DNA of 64,000 nt from Bacillus_BU sp051233475. Lineage in GTDB: Bacteria > Bacillota > Bacilli > Bacillales > Cytobacillaceae. Under the pieces are notes generated by a model. It saw nothing but the letters and a program-made list of their open reading frames with translations. It was not told the DNA's origin and did no database searches. Below, in pieces: positions 32,190-41,364 of this stretch. The stretch is from positions 1 through 64,000 of the forward strand of contig NZ_JBKFGH010000008.1 in assembly GCF_051233475.1 (NCBI RefSeq), given 5' to 3'. The position numbers and the translations under genes are program-made. How positions within the stretch are numbered: position 1 is the first letter of the stretch; every line of letters starts with the position of its first letter.

Positions 32190-34355
32190 ATGGCTATTGA
32201 GAGTAAAATGAATGAAATAGGTTTCCAAATCATTGAAAAAGAGGTCTGGACTACGCCCATGAAGTTATTTCATTCAGCTCAAGAAGCAATTATACGTTTT
32301 TGGAAAAAAAATCATATCACGCAAATTTTTCTATTGGTCTCTTTAGTTTTCATTCTATTAACTATATTATTCTTTGCTTTCATGGCAAGCCGTGCCAACG
32401 TCCAAACATTAAAGGACGGCTTAAGTCAAGCAACCATCATTTATGATAAAGATGGGGATATTGCCAGTACCCTATCTACGAATCGGACGAAAGGGGTTAA
32501 AGTCGAAGAACTCCCTGATCACGTTAAAAATGCCGTAATCTCCATAGAGGATGAACGATTTTACGAACATAACGGCTTTGATATTAAAGGGATTGCCCGA
32601 GCCTTTATTAAAAATATATTTGCTTTAAGCATAACAGGCGGGGGCAGTACGATTACTCAGCAGTTAACAAAAAATGCCCTTTTATCACCTGAGCAAACCT
32701 ATAAACGTAAAATCGAAGAGCTCTTTCTTGCTGTAGAAATTGAAAAGCATTATGAAAAAGATGAAATATTACAAATGTATTTGAACCAAGTTTATTTTGG
32801 AAGCGGAGCATGGGGAATCGGTTCTGCATCCAAAAAATACTTCAATAAACCAATCGACCAAGTGACGATTAGCGAAGCCGCATTGCTGGCAGGATTATTA
32901 CAGTCCCCTTCAGCATTGGATCCATATCAAAACTATGATCGAGCCATTAACCGTAGAAACACTGTACTTGCTAAAATGAAAGAATTAGGAAAGATCACAA
33001 CAGAAGAATATAAAACCGCCCGCAATGAACAAATCAAACTCGAAGATGGCGGTGGAAGCTTTATCGAACGCTCCTACCCTTACTACGTCGATGCTGTTTT
33101 AAATGAGGCAATCGGTGAATACGGTCTGACTCAGGATGAAATTTTAACCCGTGGTTACCGAATCTATACGGAAATGGACCAAAACTTACAAGCTTCACTT
33201 GAAAAAGTGTATAAAAGAAATGCTTTGTTTCCACGAAGCCAAGATCCAGCAGTCATGGTACAAAGCGGAGCAGTCCTGCTCGATCCTCATTCAGGCGGAA
33301 TTCGCGGGGTTGTTGGCGGCCGCGGAGACTATGTTTTCCGAGGCTTCAATCGCGCTACTCAGCTTAAGGCCCAGCCCGGATCGACCTTAAAACCACTGGC
33401 TGTATATACGCCTGCGCTTGAACAAGGCTACGAGACCACGTCCATGCTCGTTGACCAACAGATGGAATTTAGCAGTTATCAACCTGAAAATTCATCGAAA
33501 ACCTATCAAGGGGAAATTCCGATGTACAAGGCGGTTGAAAACTCCGTGAATATTCCTGCTGTTTGGCTTTTAGATAAAATAGGCCTAGCAAAAGGGCTTG
33601 ATTCATTAAGGCGGTTTGATATTCCTTATGAAAAACAGGATGAACATTTAGCAATCGCCCTTGGCGGGATGCACAAAGGGGTTTCACCACAACAAATGGC
33701 TGAAGCATATTCCGTTTTTGCAAACAAAGGAAACCGGGCAGAAAGCCATTTTATTACCAAAATTGTCGGTCCCACAGGAAAAATTATTGCAGAGCGAAAA
33801 GTAACAACAAAAGACGTAACCTCCAAGAAGGTTGCTAATGACATGACAGCCATGCTCTTAAATGTTGTCGAAACTGGAACCGGACAGCGAACCAAGCTTC
33901 CAAATGTGCAAATCGCCGGAAAAACCGGTTCAACTCAGCTTCCTTATAATGATATTAATGGTACGAAAGATCAATGGTTTGTCGGTTATACTCCAAACCT
34001 TGTTGGGGCTGTGTGGCTTGGATATGACATGACCGATCGTCAGCATTATTTGCCTAATAGCAGTTCTGACACGGTAGTCCCTATTTTCCGGGCGATTATT
34101 GAGCAATCTCTGCCTTATGTCGAACCTGGCGAATTTGAGACACAATCCGTCAACAGCCAGCTTTCTCAAGATGATCACACGGAAAAGGTGATCAAAGAAA
34201 AAACAGAGGAAGTAAAGAAAAAAGCGCAGGAGATAGAAAAACTGATTGTCGAAGAGAGCCCGAAATGGAAGCAGACGATCGAAAAAGGAGTTCAAATCCT
34301 GATCGATATTAGTGGAAAAGTAAAAGAAAAAATAACCGACCTTTCCAAACCGTAA
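32190..34355 (+). CDS. Class A penicillin-binding protein (PbpF-like)
   Basis: Up to 721 residues. After a cytoplasmic leader there is one TM helix (about 44-66). The GT51 domain follows with VISIEDERFYEHNGFDIKGIARA (catalytic Glu), GGSTITQQLTKN and RKIEELFLAVEIEKHYEKDEILQMYLN. The transpeptidase has QPGSTLKPL (SxxK), ENSVN (SxN) and AGKTGST (KTG). A charged helical tail (about 660-715) follows. It polymerises and cross-links peptidoglycan at the membrane. The start is uncertain: ATG 32190, 32208 and 32259 all have weak RBS; the longest is given. Confidence 0.92.
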   Translation: MAIESKMNEIGFQIIEKEVWTTPMKLFHSAQEAIIRFWKKNHITQIFLLVSLVFILLTILFFAFMASRANVQTLKDGLSQATIIYDKDGDIASTLSTNRTKGVKVEELPDHVKNAVISIEDERFYEHNGFDIKGIARAFIKNIFALSITGGGSTITQQLTKNALLSPEQTYKRKIEELFLAVEIEKHYEKDEILQMYLNQVYFGSGAWGIGSASKKYFNKPIDQVTISEAALLAGLLQSPSALDPYQNYDRAINRRNTVLAKMKELGKITTEEYKTARNEQIKLEDGGGSFIERSYPYYVDAVLNEAIGEYGLTQDEILTRGYRIYTEMDQNLQASLEKVYKRNALFPRSQDPAVMVQSGAVLLDPHSGGIRGVVGGRGDYVFRGFNRATQLKAQPGSTLKPLAVYTPALEQGYETTSMLVDQQMEFSSYQPENSSKTYQGEIPMYKAVENSVNIPAVWLLDKIGLAKGLDSLRRFDIPYEKQDEHLAIALGGMHKGVSPQQMAEAYSVFANKGNRAESHFITKIVGPTGKIIAERKVTTKDVTSKKVANDMTAMLLNVVETGTGQRTKLPNVQIAGKTGSTQLPYNDINGTKDQWFVGYTPNLVGAVWLGYDMTDRQHYLPNSSSDTVVPIFRAIIEQSLPYVEPGEFETQSVNSQLSQDDHTEKVIKEKTEEVKKKAQEIEKLIVEESPKWKQTIEKGVQILIDISGKVKEKITDLSKP

Positions 34356-34378
34356 CATTTCTAAACTTCTTAATCCTT

Positions 34379-34562
34379 GGCTTTGTTAAAGAACAATGTT
34401 GATTTTGAGTACTCTGTTGATTGGAGCGGAAGGTGCGAGACTCCTGCGGGAGAAGGTGTCTCGGGAGACCCCACAGGCGCTATGGCGCCGAGGAGGCTCC
34501 CGGACTCCCCCGCGGAAAGCGAGCACCTGGAGCGCAAATCAACAGCCCAATATAACCCAGCC
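34379..34562. repeat. MITE-like element, copy C (184 bp) with perfect 8-bp duplication
   Basis: Ends GGCTTTGTTAAA and TATAACCCAGCC are slightly decayed copies of the family terminal repeats, and TAATCCTT is present on both sides (34371-34378 and 34563-34570), a perfect target duplication. The interior is nearly identical to copy A. It is inserted between the PBP gene and a bidirectional terminator. Confidence 0.9.
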
Positions 34563-34571
34563 TAATCCTTA

Positions 34572-34632
34572 AAAAAGAGGTTCTATCCCGAAACACGCAA
34601 ATGTGCTGTTATCCGGGATAGAACCTCTTTTA
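34572..34632. terminator. Bidirectional terminator, PBP gene / O-antigen-ligase-like gene
   Basis: AAAAGAGGTTCTATCCCG and CGGGATAGAACCTCTTTT form a perfect 18-bp stem (34573-34590 and 34614-34631) around a 23-nt loop containing a smaller hairpin. The right arm overlaps the stop codon of the minus gene. Confidence 0.85.
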
Positions 34633-35958
34633 AGCCGTTTTATTCTTTTTTCCACTTTCTGAAAAAACATCAATCGAGTTCTGCACAATCTCTTTTTTTA
34701 AGTAAATGGTTGATAAAGCCATAGTCATCCCCAAAATCGCCCAAAACAGTGGTGCCACTGGAACCGTGCTTATATTGAAAAAGGCTTGAACCAAATAACC
34801 GAAAATCGCGGAAAGAAATCCATACAATTGGATTTTCCTGTCCCCATCAATCCTTTTCAAAGCAAAATACGCATTCTTAAAAACAACCAAAAGTAAATAC
34901 AAATATACCAGCAGTGCCGGAACACCTAAAGTAATCGCCATTTGTAAATACTCATTGTGAGCCTTATCAACAATGATATCCCCAAAAACTTGCTTCTTTT
35001 CCTCATCATTTGGAAATACTTGATCAAATGTATCAGGTCCTGAACCTAACCAGAAATTTTCTGAAACGAGAGGCAGGGACTTTTTCCAAATAAACAAACG
35101 AAACGAACCTTCACGCCCGGTACTTGTTTGTGTAGCAATACGATAAGAATCAGAAAAAAGCGTCATAGCCCGTTCATTAAGGGCCCCTTTTTCTGCAAAA
35201 TTAATGGCCACCATTAAAAGGAATAACGTCATTAATAATACAATCCATTTTTTCCAAAGATATTTTCTTTTTAAAATAACTATGAAAGAGACAAAGATAA
35301 GTCCACAAAAAACACCGACCCAACCGCTTCTTGTTCCTGAAAAAATTAACGATACAAACGCTAAGCCTATCGTTGTTAAGTAAAAGGCGGAAAGAATTCT
35401 CGTCTTTGCCGTTAAATAGATGGAAATAGTTAACATGATAACAAGGACAAGATAAGAGCCAAAAAAATTAGGATTGTCAAAGAAAGAATAACTTCGAATT
35501 TCGTTGTAATATAGAGGAGTTCTAGGCAAGAAATCTAAAAAATAATGCTGGAGAATTCCATATGTCGATACAAAAATAGACACAATCGCCATGCCCGGAA
35601 TAATCTTTTCGATCTGCTTTATTGTCATTAATCTATAGGAAAATAACAAAATACTTCCGTAACAAAGAAACGTTAGTAAGCCTTCGTGTCGGCCTAATCT
35701 GCCATAAATGGATGCGTATTGATTGACTGAAAAAATGGTTGAAAATCCAACTAAACACAGGAAAACAAAGACAATTAGTTCAATTGAAAAATAAGGCTTT
35801 TTTAAATTTACTTCCCATGATTTTCGCTTTATGATTATACTTAACCACGTAAGCACAACAAAAAGCTCCAAATAGATAAACTTTATGTTTGTGTAATACC
35901 TTTCAATCCCCCATGGATAGATGAGGAACGGAAATAGCAGAATAAACCAATAGACCAT
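34630..35958 (-). CDS. O-antigen ligase/Wzy-family membrane protein
   Basis: 442 residues with about 12 helices and a large extracytoplasmic loop (about 245-320). Motifs FSGTRSGWVGVFCGLIF (about 215-231) and GSGPDTFDQVFPNDEE...DKAHNEYLQMAITLGVPALLVYLYLLL are typical of the Wzy_C/O-antigen ligase superfamily, in which a conserved Arg and His serve catalysis. In Gram-positives such proteins polymerise or ligate surface polysaccharides. It is monocistronic here with no glycan cluster nearby, so the substrate is unclear. RBS AAAGGAG precedes ATG 35958. Confidence 0.85.
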   Translation of the reverse strand: MVYWFILLFPFLIYPWGIERYYTNIKFIYLELFVVLTWLSIIIKRKSWEVNLKKPYFSIELIVFVFLCLVGFSTIFSVNQYASIYGRLGRHEGLLTFLCYGSILLFSYRLMTIKQIEKIIPGMAIVSIFVSTYGILQHYFLDFLPRTPLYYNEIRSYSFFDNPNFFGSYLVLVIMLTISIYLTAKTRILSAFYLTTIGLAFVSLIFSGTRSGWVGVFCGLIFVSFIVILKRKYLWKKWIVLLMTLFLLMVAINFAEKGALNERAMTLFSDSYRIATQTSTGREGSFRLFIWKKSLPLVSENFWLGSGPDTFDQVFPNDEEKKQVFGDIIVDKAHNEYLQMAITLGVPALLVYLYLLLVVFKNAYFALKRIDGDRKIQLYGFLSAIFGYLVQAFFNISTVPVAPLFWAILGMTMALSTIYLKKEIVQNSIDVFSESGKKNKTA

Positions 35959-36069
35959 AATTAGCTCCTTTAATAGTCGACTTACTTACAAGGTGAAAAA
36001 CCTAGCACAACGCAACGGCCCTTACAATCTATTTTAATATAACATTACCTAAAACACATATTTGTTTTT

Positions 36070-36110
36070 ATATAAGAAGAAAGGACGCCCTTAACGGCCG
36101 CCCTTCCTAT
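36070..36110 (-). terminator. Probable terminator of the thi operon
   Basis: On the minus strand GGAAGG...CCTTTC with inner GCG/CGT pairing forms an imperfect hairpin three nt after the thiE stop, followed by TTCTTCTTATATAAA. Moderate support only. Confidence 0.4.
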
Positions 36111-36113
36111 GAA

Positions 36114-36770
36114 TTAGTTCATTTCAACCTGATTTCTTATTTTCCGCGCGGCCCCCGTAACGGAAGGAGCTAAACTAATCGCAGAAATAACTGCAACTCC
36201 GTTCGCTCCAGCTTCGATAACTGATGCGCTGTTATCTCCATTGATTCCCCCTATTCCTACAATCGGAATGTCACAACCATTTTCCCTTAATGCTTGGATT
36301 AGAGAAAATCCCGCTGCTTCCTTTGCATCTTCCTTCGTTTTTGTCGGAAATACCGGGCCAATCCCTAGATAATCCGCCCCATTTTTGATTGCAAACTCTG
36401 CTTCCTCAATCGTATGGGCCGAGACTCCAAGAATTTTGTCGCCAATCAGTTTCCGCACGCTTTCAACAGACTCATCCTCTTGCCCGATATGAACTCCATC
36501 TGCATCTAATCTGAGTGCAAGCTCCACATCATCGTTGACAATAAACGGAATCTTGTTTTTCCGGCACAATTGCTGCAGTTCCTTTGCCAATGCAAGTCTT
36601 GCAGAACCCTCTAGCGCTCCTGTACCCTTTTCACGAAACTGAAACAATGAAATTCCGCCCGCGATCGCTTCGGTTAATACTTCAGTTGGTTTCTTCGTAC
36701 AATTGTTGCTTCCTACGATAAAATAAAGCTTTAGCAGCTCTTTTATTTTGTCTCGATTGATCCTTGCCAT
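36114..36770 (-). CDS. thiE: Thiamine-phosphate synthase
   Basis: 218 residues, joining HMP-PP and thiazole phosphate to thiamine monophosphate. TIM-barrel signatures include LYFIVGSNN, LFQFREKG, FIVNDDVELALRLDADGVHIGQED, LGIGPVFPTKTK and PIVGIGGING. The open frame extends 29 codons further to 36857, but those codons come from a truncated MITE (its EHLERKST reading recurs in other copies). The start at ATG 36770 (MARINRDKIKELLKLYF) aligns with B. subtilis ThiE. No good RBS is seen, so coupling or reduced expression is possible. Last gene of the riboswitch operon. Confidence 0.93.
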   Translation of the reverse strand: MARINRDKIKELLKLYFIVGSNNCTKKPTEVLTEAIAGGISLFQFREKGTGALEGSARLALAKELQQLCRKNKIPFIVNDDVELALRLDADGVHIGQEDESVESVRKLIGDKILGVSAHTIEEAEFAIKNGADYLGIGPVFPTKTKEDAKEAAGFSLIQALRENGCDIPIVGIGGINGDNSASVIEAGANGVAVISAISLAPSVTGAARKIRNQVEMN

Positions 36771-36813
36771 TTTTGGCTTCACTCTTTCTCTTAAAATATT
36801 TCTATTAAACTTT

Positions 36814-36899
36814 GACTCTTTTATATTTGGCGTTGATTTCCGCTCCAGGTGCTCCAATCAACAGAGTGTTAAAAATCAAAATTGTTCTTTAAATATGCC
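36814..36899. repeat. Internally deleted MITE remnant (copy D) between thiD and thiE
   Basis: In minus orientation, TTGATTGGAGC runs straight into ACCTGGAGCGGAAATCAAC: the ~105-bp GC-rich centre is missing, with a GAGC microhomology at the junction. The outer ends (GGCATATTTAAAG and GCCAAATATAAAAGAG) are decayed terminal repeats. It lies inside the thi operon. Confidence 0.8.
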
Positions 36900-36905
36900 A
36901 AACTA

Positions 36906-37712
36906 TTAATAGCTGCCTCTGCGATTATAAGCCCAATGATTTGTCGGGCCGTGCCCCTGTCCAAGCTTAAGGTCGTCTTCAATTGCCGCTTGAATAAACT
37001 TTTTAGCGCGTGCAACTGCCTCATGTGCGTTTTGGCCACTAGCTAATCCTGCTGTAATCGCTGCTGAAAAAGTACATCCCGTTCCATGGGTATTTTTGGT
37101 TAAAATTCTTTTACTGTTAAAATAACTAAATTCCTGACCATCAAACAAAACATCCATCGCTTCTTCTTGTTCCTCATCATGTCCGCCTTTCACAACAACA
37201 TGCTTGGCTCCAAGATCCACGATTTTCCTCGCCGCTTCACGTTTATCATCCAGAGTTTTAATCACCATTCCGGTAATCACTTCCGCTTCCGGAATATTTG
37301 GTGTAACAACCATTGCAAGTGGAAGAAGATGCTCCTTCAATGCTGCTATCGCCTCATCCTGCAATAAAGAGGCCCCGCCTTTAGCAATCATCACTGGGTC
37401 AACGACAACATTGTTCCATTGATAATGTTTGATTTGCGCAGAAACAGCCTCAATAATCTCCGCACTAAATAACATCCCTGTTTTTAGTGCGTCTACCCCT
37501 AAATCATCCCCGATTGCTTGAATTTGCTTGATGACAGCTTCTGATGTTAACGGGTAGACCCCATGAACACCAAGTGTATTTTGCGCTGTAACTGCAGTGA
37601 GCGCAGACATTCCAAATACAGCTAATTCCTGAAACGTTTTGAGATCGGCCTGAATTCCTGCTCCCCCGCCGCTATCTGAACCGGCAATCGTTAATGCTTT
37701 ATTTGTTACCAT
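36906..37712 (-). CDS. thiD: Hydroxymethylpyrimidine/phosphomethylpyrimidine kinase
   Basis: 268 residues, phosphorylating HMP to HMP-P and HMP-PP for thiamine synthesis. Ribokinase-fold signatures are ALTIAGSDSGGGAGIQADLKTF (7-28), VVDPVMIAKGG, VVTPNIPEAEVITG and the anion-hole NTHGTGCTFSAAITAGLASG (about 209-228). It starts 15 nt after thiM. The following gene, thiE, is separated by a MITE remnant, so a once tight gene pair has been pushed apart. Confidence 0.95.
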   Translation of the reverse strand: MVTNKALTIAGSDSGGGAGIQADLKTFQELAVFGMSALTAVTAQNTLGVHGVYPLTSEAVIKQIQAIGDDLGVDALKTGMLFSAEIIEAVSAQIKHYQWNNVVVDPVMIAKGGASLLQDEAIAALKEHLLPLAMVVTPNIPEAEVITGMVIKTLDDKREAARKIVDLGAKHVVVKGGHDEEQEEAMDVLFDGQEFSYFNSKRILTKNTHGTGCTFSAAITAGLASGQNAHEAVARAKKFIQAAIEDDLKLGQGHGPTNHWAYNRRGSY

Positions 37713-37727
37713 TTGTAGTCACCTTCC

Positions 37728-38537
37728 TTAAGAGATTTTTTCAATTCTGCTGTATTGGATGATTTCATCTTTGGAAATTTGAGATAAACTATTTAATAAT
37801 TCAATTTGAAAGCTGCCCGATCCATTTACAGCAGCCTTCTTAGCTGCAAGCTCTGCAGCGATTCCATAGACTGCAAGGGCTGCAGCACAAGCTGTAACTG
37901 CATCTGACTCAACAGCATGGAACGCACCGATGACGGAAGTTAACAAACAGCCTGTCCCGGTTACTTTTGTAAGGAGTGGATGACCATTGCGAATTATGTA
38001 GGTCGACTTCCCATCAGAAACAACATCCTCTTTTCCTGTTGCAACGATAGTCGAGTTTAATATTGCAGCGGTTGTTTGGACTAAATCTACTACATCTCCC
38101 TGGGCATCTCCGCCATCCACACCTTTTACTGTCCAATGTTTCCCAGCGACATTGGCAATTTCAGCAGCATTTCCTCTAATTACAGAGAACTGAATGGACT
38201 CAATTAAGTTTCGAGCAGTTTCAGTTCGATATGGTGTCGCCCCTGCTCCAACCGGATCAAGCATTACCGGAACCTTATGCTGATTACCTGCTTTACCTGC
38301 TATGTGCATTGCCTCGACCGTATTTTCATTAAGAGTCCCAATATTGATGACAAGTGCCTTTGCTATTTTCACCATATCCGCTACTTCTTTACGGCTATCC
38401 GCCATAACTGGCGAAGCTCCAAGCGCCAATAGCCCATTGGCGGTAAAATTGGTGACAACCACGTTGGTAATATTATGTATTAGCGGATTTTGTTCACGAA
38501 CTTGCTGTAATAAACTAGCGATCTTTTCATGATTCAT
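37728..38537 (-). CDS. thiM: Hydroxyethylthiazole kinase
   Basis: 269 residues, phosphorylating the thiazole alcohol in thiamine salvage. It has QNPLIHNITNVVVTNFTANGLLALGASPVMA (18-48), VMLDPVGAGATPYR (about 96-109) and VTGTGCLLTSVIGAF (about 190-204), standard ThiM motifs including the catalytic Cys. It is the first gene of thiM-thiD-thiE. Its mRNA leader contains a TPP riboswitch with terminator and then a full MITE copy. Confidence 0.95.
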   Translation of the reverse strand: MNHEKIASLLQQVREQNPLIHNITNVVVTNFTANGLLALGASPVMADSRKEVADMVKIAKALVINIGTLNENTVEAMHIAGKAGNQHKVPVMLDPVGAGATPYRTETARNLIESIQFSVIRGNAAEIANVAGKHWTVKGVDGGDAQGDVVDLVQTTAAILNSTIVATGKEDVVSDGKSTYIIRNGHPLLTKVTGTGCLLTSVIGAFHAVESDAVTACAAALAVYGIAAELAAKKAAVNGSGSFQIELLNSLSQISKDEIIQYSRIEKIS

Positions 38538-38562
38538 TATGAATTTCTCCTTTTAAAAAAAT

Positions 38563-38746
38563 GACTGTGTTAAACTTGAAAGTTGATTTCCGCTCCAGGC
38601 GCTTGCTTTCCGCGGGGCGGGCGGTGAGCCTCCTCGGAGCTAAAGCTCCTGTGGGGTCTCACCTGTCCCGCTGCTCCCGCAGGAGTCAAGCGCCTTCCGC
38701 TCCAATCAACATTGCGAAAAAATCAACACTGAGCTTTAACACAGCC
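38563..38746. repeat. MITE-like element, copy E (184 bp), inside the thi leader
   Basis: Ends GACTGTGTTAAA and TTTAACACAGCC lie beside AAAAAAAT and TAAAAAAT, an 8-bp duplication with one mismatch. The interior is the copy-B subtype. The element lies between the riboswitch terminator's T-run and the thiM start, so it is part of every full-length thi mRNA and would fold as a long hairpin. Confidence 0.88.
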
Positions 38747-38750
38747 TAAA

Positions 38751-38784
38751 AAATAAAAAAGCCAGATCCTAATCGGACCTGACT
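38751..38784 (-). terminator. Riboswitch-controlled terminator
   Basis: On the minus strand GTCAGGTCC-GATTA-GGATCTGGC (9-bp stem, two G-U pairs) is followed by TTTTTTATTTTTTA. It lies directly downstream of the TPP aptamer and upstream of thiM, fitting transcriptional attenuation by thiamine pyrophosphate. Confidence 0.85.
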
Positions 38785-38814
38785 TCGTGAGTGAAAGAAA
38801 TAACGTAAAGCTTT

Positions 38815-38912
38815 TCCACTACTTTCCCACGCTGGTATCATCCAGATCAGGTCCAAAGGGTTGAAAACGAAGCTCGAATTCTCTCAGCCAAAATTGGCAC
38901 CCCTAGTAGCAA
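38815..38912 (-). promoter_or_regulatory. TPP riboswitch (THI element)
   Basis: The minus strand carries the conserved aptamer parts in order: CTACTAGGGGTGCC, GGCTGAGA, ACCCTTTGGACCTGATCTGG, ATGATACCAGCGTGGGAA and closing GTAGT. The order and wording are the TPP/thi-box consensus. With the terminator at 38751-38784 it should switch off thiM-thiD-thiE when TPP is high. Confidence 0.95.
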
Positions 38913-39009
38913 CCTATTCATTTACTTAACGTAAATATCATAGCTTTATTCATCATTTCTGTAAAGAATTATCTGAAAACCAGACAACCTGCTAAACTAC
39001 CATTCGAAC

Positions 39010-39282
39010 TCAAGCTGATTCCCCAAGCTCATGCTCAGCAATAATCTCATCAATCTTTTCCATCGCATTTACAGCATCAGTGCCTTCAGCGCTAATTTTA
39101 ATCGATGCCCCTTCAGGAATCCCAAGTGACATCACACCCATAATGGACTTTAAGTTTACCTTTTTATTATTGTACTCAAGAGAAATCTCAGATTGGAAAG
39201 GTGCTACTGAACTGACCAGCACTGTTGCTGGGCGTGCGTGAACTCCAGCAGAACTTGTAATCTTATAAACTTTTTCTAACAT
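39010..39282 (-). CDS. HPr-family phosphocarrier protein
   Basis: 90 residues. The active-site His is in SSAGVHARPAT (His15 region) and the regulatory Ser in KSIMGVMSLGIPEG (Ser46 region), so it has both EI-dependent and HPrK-dependent sites. No ptsI follows; instead it closes a Gat-type PTS/pentose operon 24 nt behind transketolase. It may be a second, operon-specific HPr rather than the general PtsH. RBS TGGGGGA precedes ATG 39282. Confidence 0.92.
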   Translation of the reverse strand: MLEKVYKITSSAGVHARPATVLVSSVAPFQSEISLEYNNKKVNLKSIMGVMSLGIPEGASIKISAEGTDAVNAMEKIDEIIAEHELGESA

Positions 39283-39306
39283 GATCTATTCCCCCAGCTT
39301 TTTATA

Positions 39307-41328
39307 TTATTCGTTTACTAAATCCTCAACCGTTGCTACAACCTGTTCGACTGTGAAACCGAATTCCTCAATCACAACATTCCCAGGAGCAGATGCACCA
39401 AATTTATCAATACCTAACACTCTTCCCTCAAATCCAACATAACGGTGCCAGCCAATAGAAGCTCCCATTTCTATCGCCAAGCGCTTTGTAATTCCACTTG
39501 GTAAAACGGATTCCTTGTACTCCTTGGACTGCGCTTCAAATCGATCCCATGACGGCATGCTAACGACAGAAACAGAAATTCCTTTTTCCGCCAAGACAGC
39601 TTGTGCTTTAACAGCCAATTCAACTTCGGATCCTGTTGCAATTAAAATTGCATCGGCGACAGCCTTTTTACCTTCTGAAAGCACGTAAGCACCCTTCGAA
39701 ACCTTTTCGAACGTATCCTCTACAGCACCGTCAAGTATCGGCAAATCCTGTCTTGATAACACAAGCGCAGTTGGTGTATCGGTTGACTGGAGCGCTAACT
39801 TCCATGCAGCCGATGATTCGTTTCCATCTGCAGGGCGTATCACTGAAAGACCTGGAATTGAACGCAATGCCGCCAACTGTTCAATTGGTTCATGCGTTGG
39901 CCCATCCTCCCCTACCGCAATACTATCATGCGTTAGTACATAGGTTACTGGAAGCTTCATTAATGCGGCCAAACGAATTGCCGGGCGAAGGTAATCAGAG
40001 AAGACGAAGAACGTCCCACCAAAGGTTTTTAACCCCCCGTGTAAAGCAATCCCGTTCATTGCTGCTCCCATTGCAAATTCACGTACACCATACCAAATGT
40101 TCTTTCCACTGTAATCAGCACGGCTAAAATCGTGTTTATTTTTCATATACGTTTTATTAGAGCCCGCAAGGTCCGCAGATCCGCCAAAGAACGCTGGAAC
40201 AACATCAGCAATCGCATTAATGGCATCACCTGAAGAAGAACGTGTTGCAATCTTTTTTCCTACCTCATACTTTGGTAATGAAGTCTCCCAATTGCTCGGA
40301 AGCTTTCCGGCAATCGCTAACTCAAGCTCATTCGCAAGTTCAGGATAGGTCTCCTTGTATTGAGAGAATAAAACGTTCCAATCTGCCTCAACTTTCTCTC
40401 CAGCCGCTTTAACTGCTGTCTCGAAATGAACATACACATCTTGAGGAACATAGAAGCTTTCTTCATATTCCCAGCCGTAGGCTTCCTTGGCTAATGCAGC
40501 TTCTGCCTTCCCTAGCGGTGCACCATGCGAATCTGATTTACCACCTTTATTTGGGGAACCAAAACCGATCGTCGTTTTGATTTCAATTAAAGTTGGCCGA
40601 GCTAGTTCCGCTTTAGCTTCTTTAATTGCTTTAGCGATCTCTTCCACACTATTGCCATCCTCAACGCGAAGCACCTGCCAACCGTACGCCTTATAGCGTT
40701 CTTCTACACTCTCTGAAAACGAACGATTTAAATCTCCATCAAGTGAAATATCATTTGAATCATATAAAACAACTAATCTACCTAATCCTAAATGACCTGC
40801 AAGTGAGGAAGCCTCAGCAGAAACACCCTCCATTAAATCGCCATCACCGCAAATAGCAAACGTAAAGTGGTCAACCACATGATACGAATCACGATTATAC
40901 TTTGCTGCTAAATGCCGTTCCGCCATCGCCATACCAACTGCTGTGGAAATTCCTTGCCCAAGCGGACCTGTCGTGGCGTCTACACCTGGAGTATGTCCAA
41001 ATTCCGGGTGACCAGGCGTTTTACTGCCCCATTGACGGAACGACTTAATATCGTCCATTGATACCGCATAGCCAGATAAATGTAATAAACTATATAAAAG
41101 CATTGAACCATGACCAGCAGACAATACAAAGCGGTCACGATTAAACCAATTTGGATTGCTCGGATTTTGCTTCATGAACTTCGTCCATAACGTATACGCC
41201 ATCGGCGCGGCACCCATCGGCATTCCCGGATGTCCAGAATTCGATTTTTCAATTGCATCGATGGATAAAGTTCGAATCGTACTAATGGATAATTCTTCTA
41301 CATTTTTTTTGGTTGAAACTGCTGTCAC
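39307..41328 (-). CDS. tkt: Transketolase
   Basis: About 673 residues, moving two-carbon units between pentose and hexose/triose phosphates with thiamine diphosphate. It has NSGHPGMPMGAAPMAYTLW near the N terminus, the TPP motif GDGDLMEGVSAEASSLAGHLGL (about 155-176), the pyrimidine domain GVREFAMGAAMNG and HDSIAVGEDGPTHEPIEQ. GTG 41328 is chosen (AAGGAG, 8-nt spacing) instead of GTG 41337. As part of the polyol operon it would consume xylulose-5-P; a separate housekeeping copy probably exists elsewhere. Confidence 0.95.
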   Translation of the reverse strand: MTAVSTKKNVEELSISTIRTLSIDAIEKSNSGHPGMPMGAAPMAYTLWTKFMKQNPSNPNWFNRDRFVLSAGHGSMLLYSLLHLSGYAVSMDDIKSFRQWGSKTPGHPEFGHTPGVDATTGPLGQGISTAVGMAMAERHLAAKYNRDSYHVVDHFTFAICGDGDLMEGVSAEASSLAGHLGLGRLVVLYDSNDISLDGDLNRSFSESVEERYKAYGWQVLRVEDGNSVEEIAKAIKEAKAELARPTLIEIKTTIGFGSPNKGGKSDSHGAPLGKAEAALAKEAYGWEYEESFYVPQDVYVHFETAVKAAGEKVEADWNVLFSQYKETYPELANELELAIAGKLPSNWETSLPKYEVGKKIATRSSSGDAINAIADVVPAFFGGSADLAGSNKTYMKNKHDFSRADYSGKNIWYGVREFAMGAAMNGIALHGGLKTFGGTFFVFSDYLRPAIRLAALMKLPVTYVLTHDSIAVGEDGPTHEPIEQLAALRSIPGLSVIRPADGNESSAAWKLALQSTDTPTALVLSRQDLPILDGAVEDTFEKVSKGAYVLSEGKKAVADAILIATGSEVELAVKAQAVLAEKGISVSVVSMPSWDRFEAQSKEYKESVLPSGITKRLAIEMGASIGWHRYVGFEGRVLGIDKFGASAPGNVVIEEFGFTVEQVVATVEDLVNE

Positions 41329-41364
41329 AAAAAACACTCCTTAAAAATATTTTTGTTCGTCAAA

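Noticed and set aside
39636..40127. 163-codon plus-strand frame rich in His, Gln and Pro
   Set aside because: Antisense shadow of the transketolase gene; composition is that of an antisense frame.
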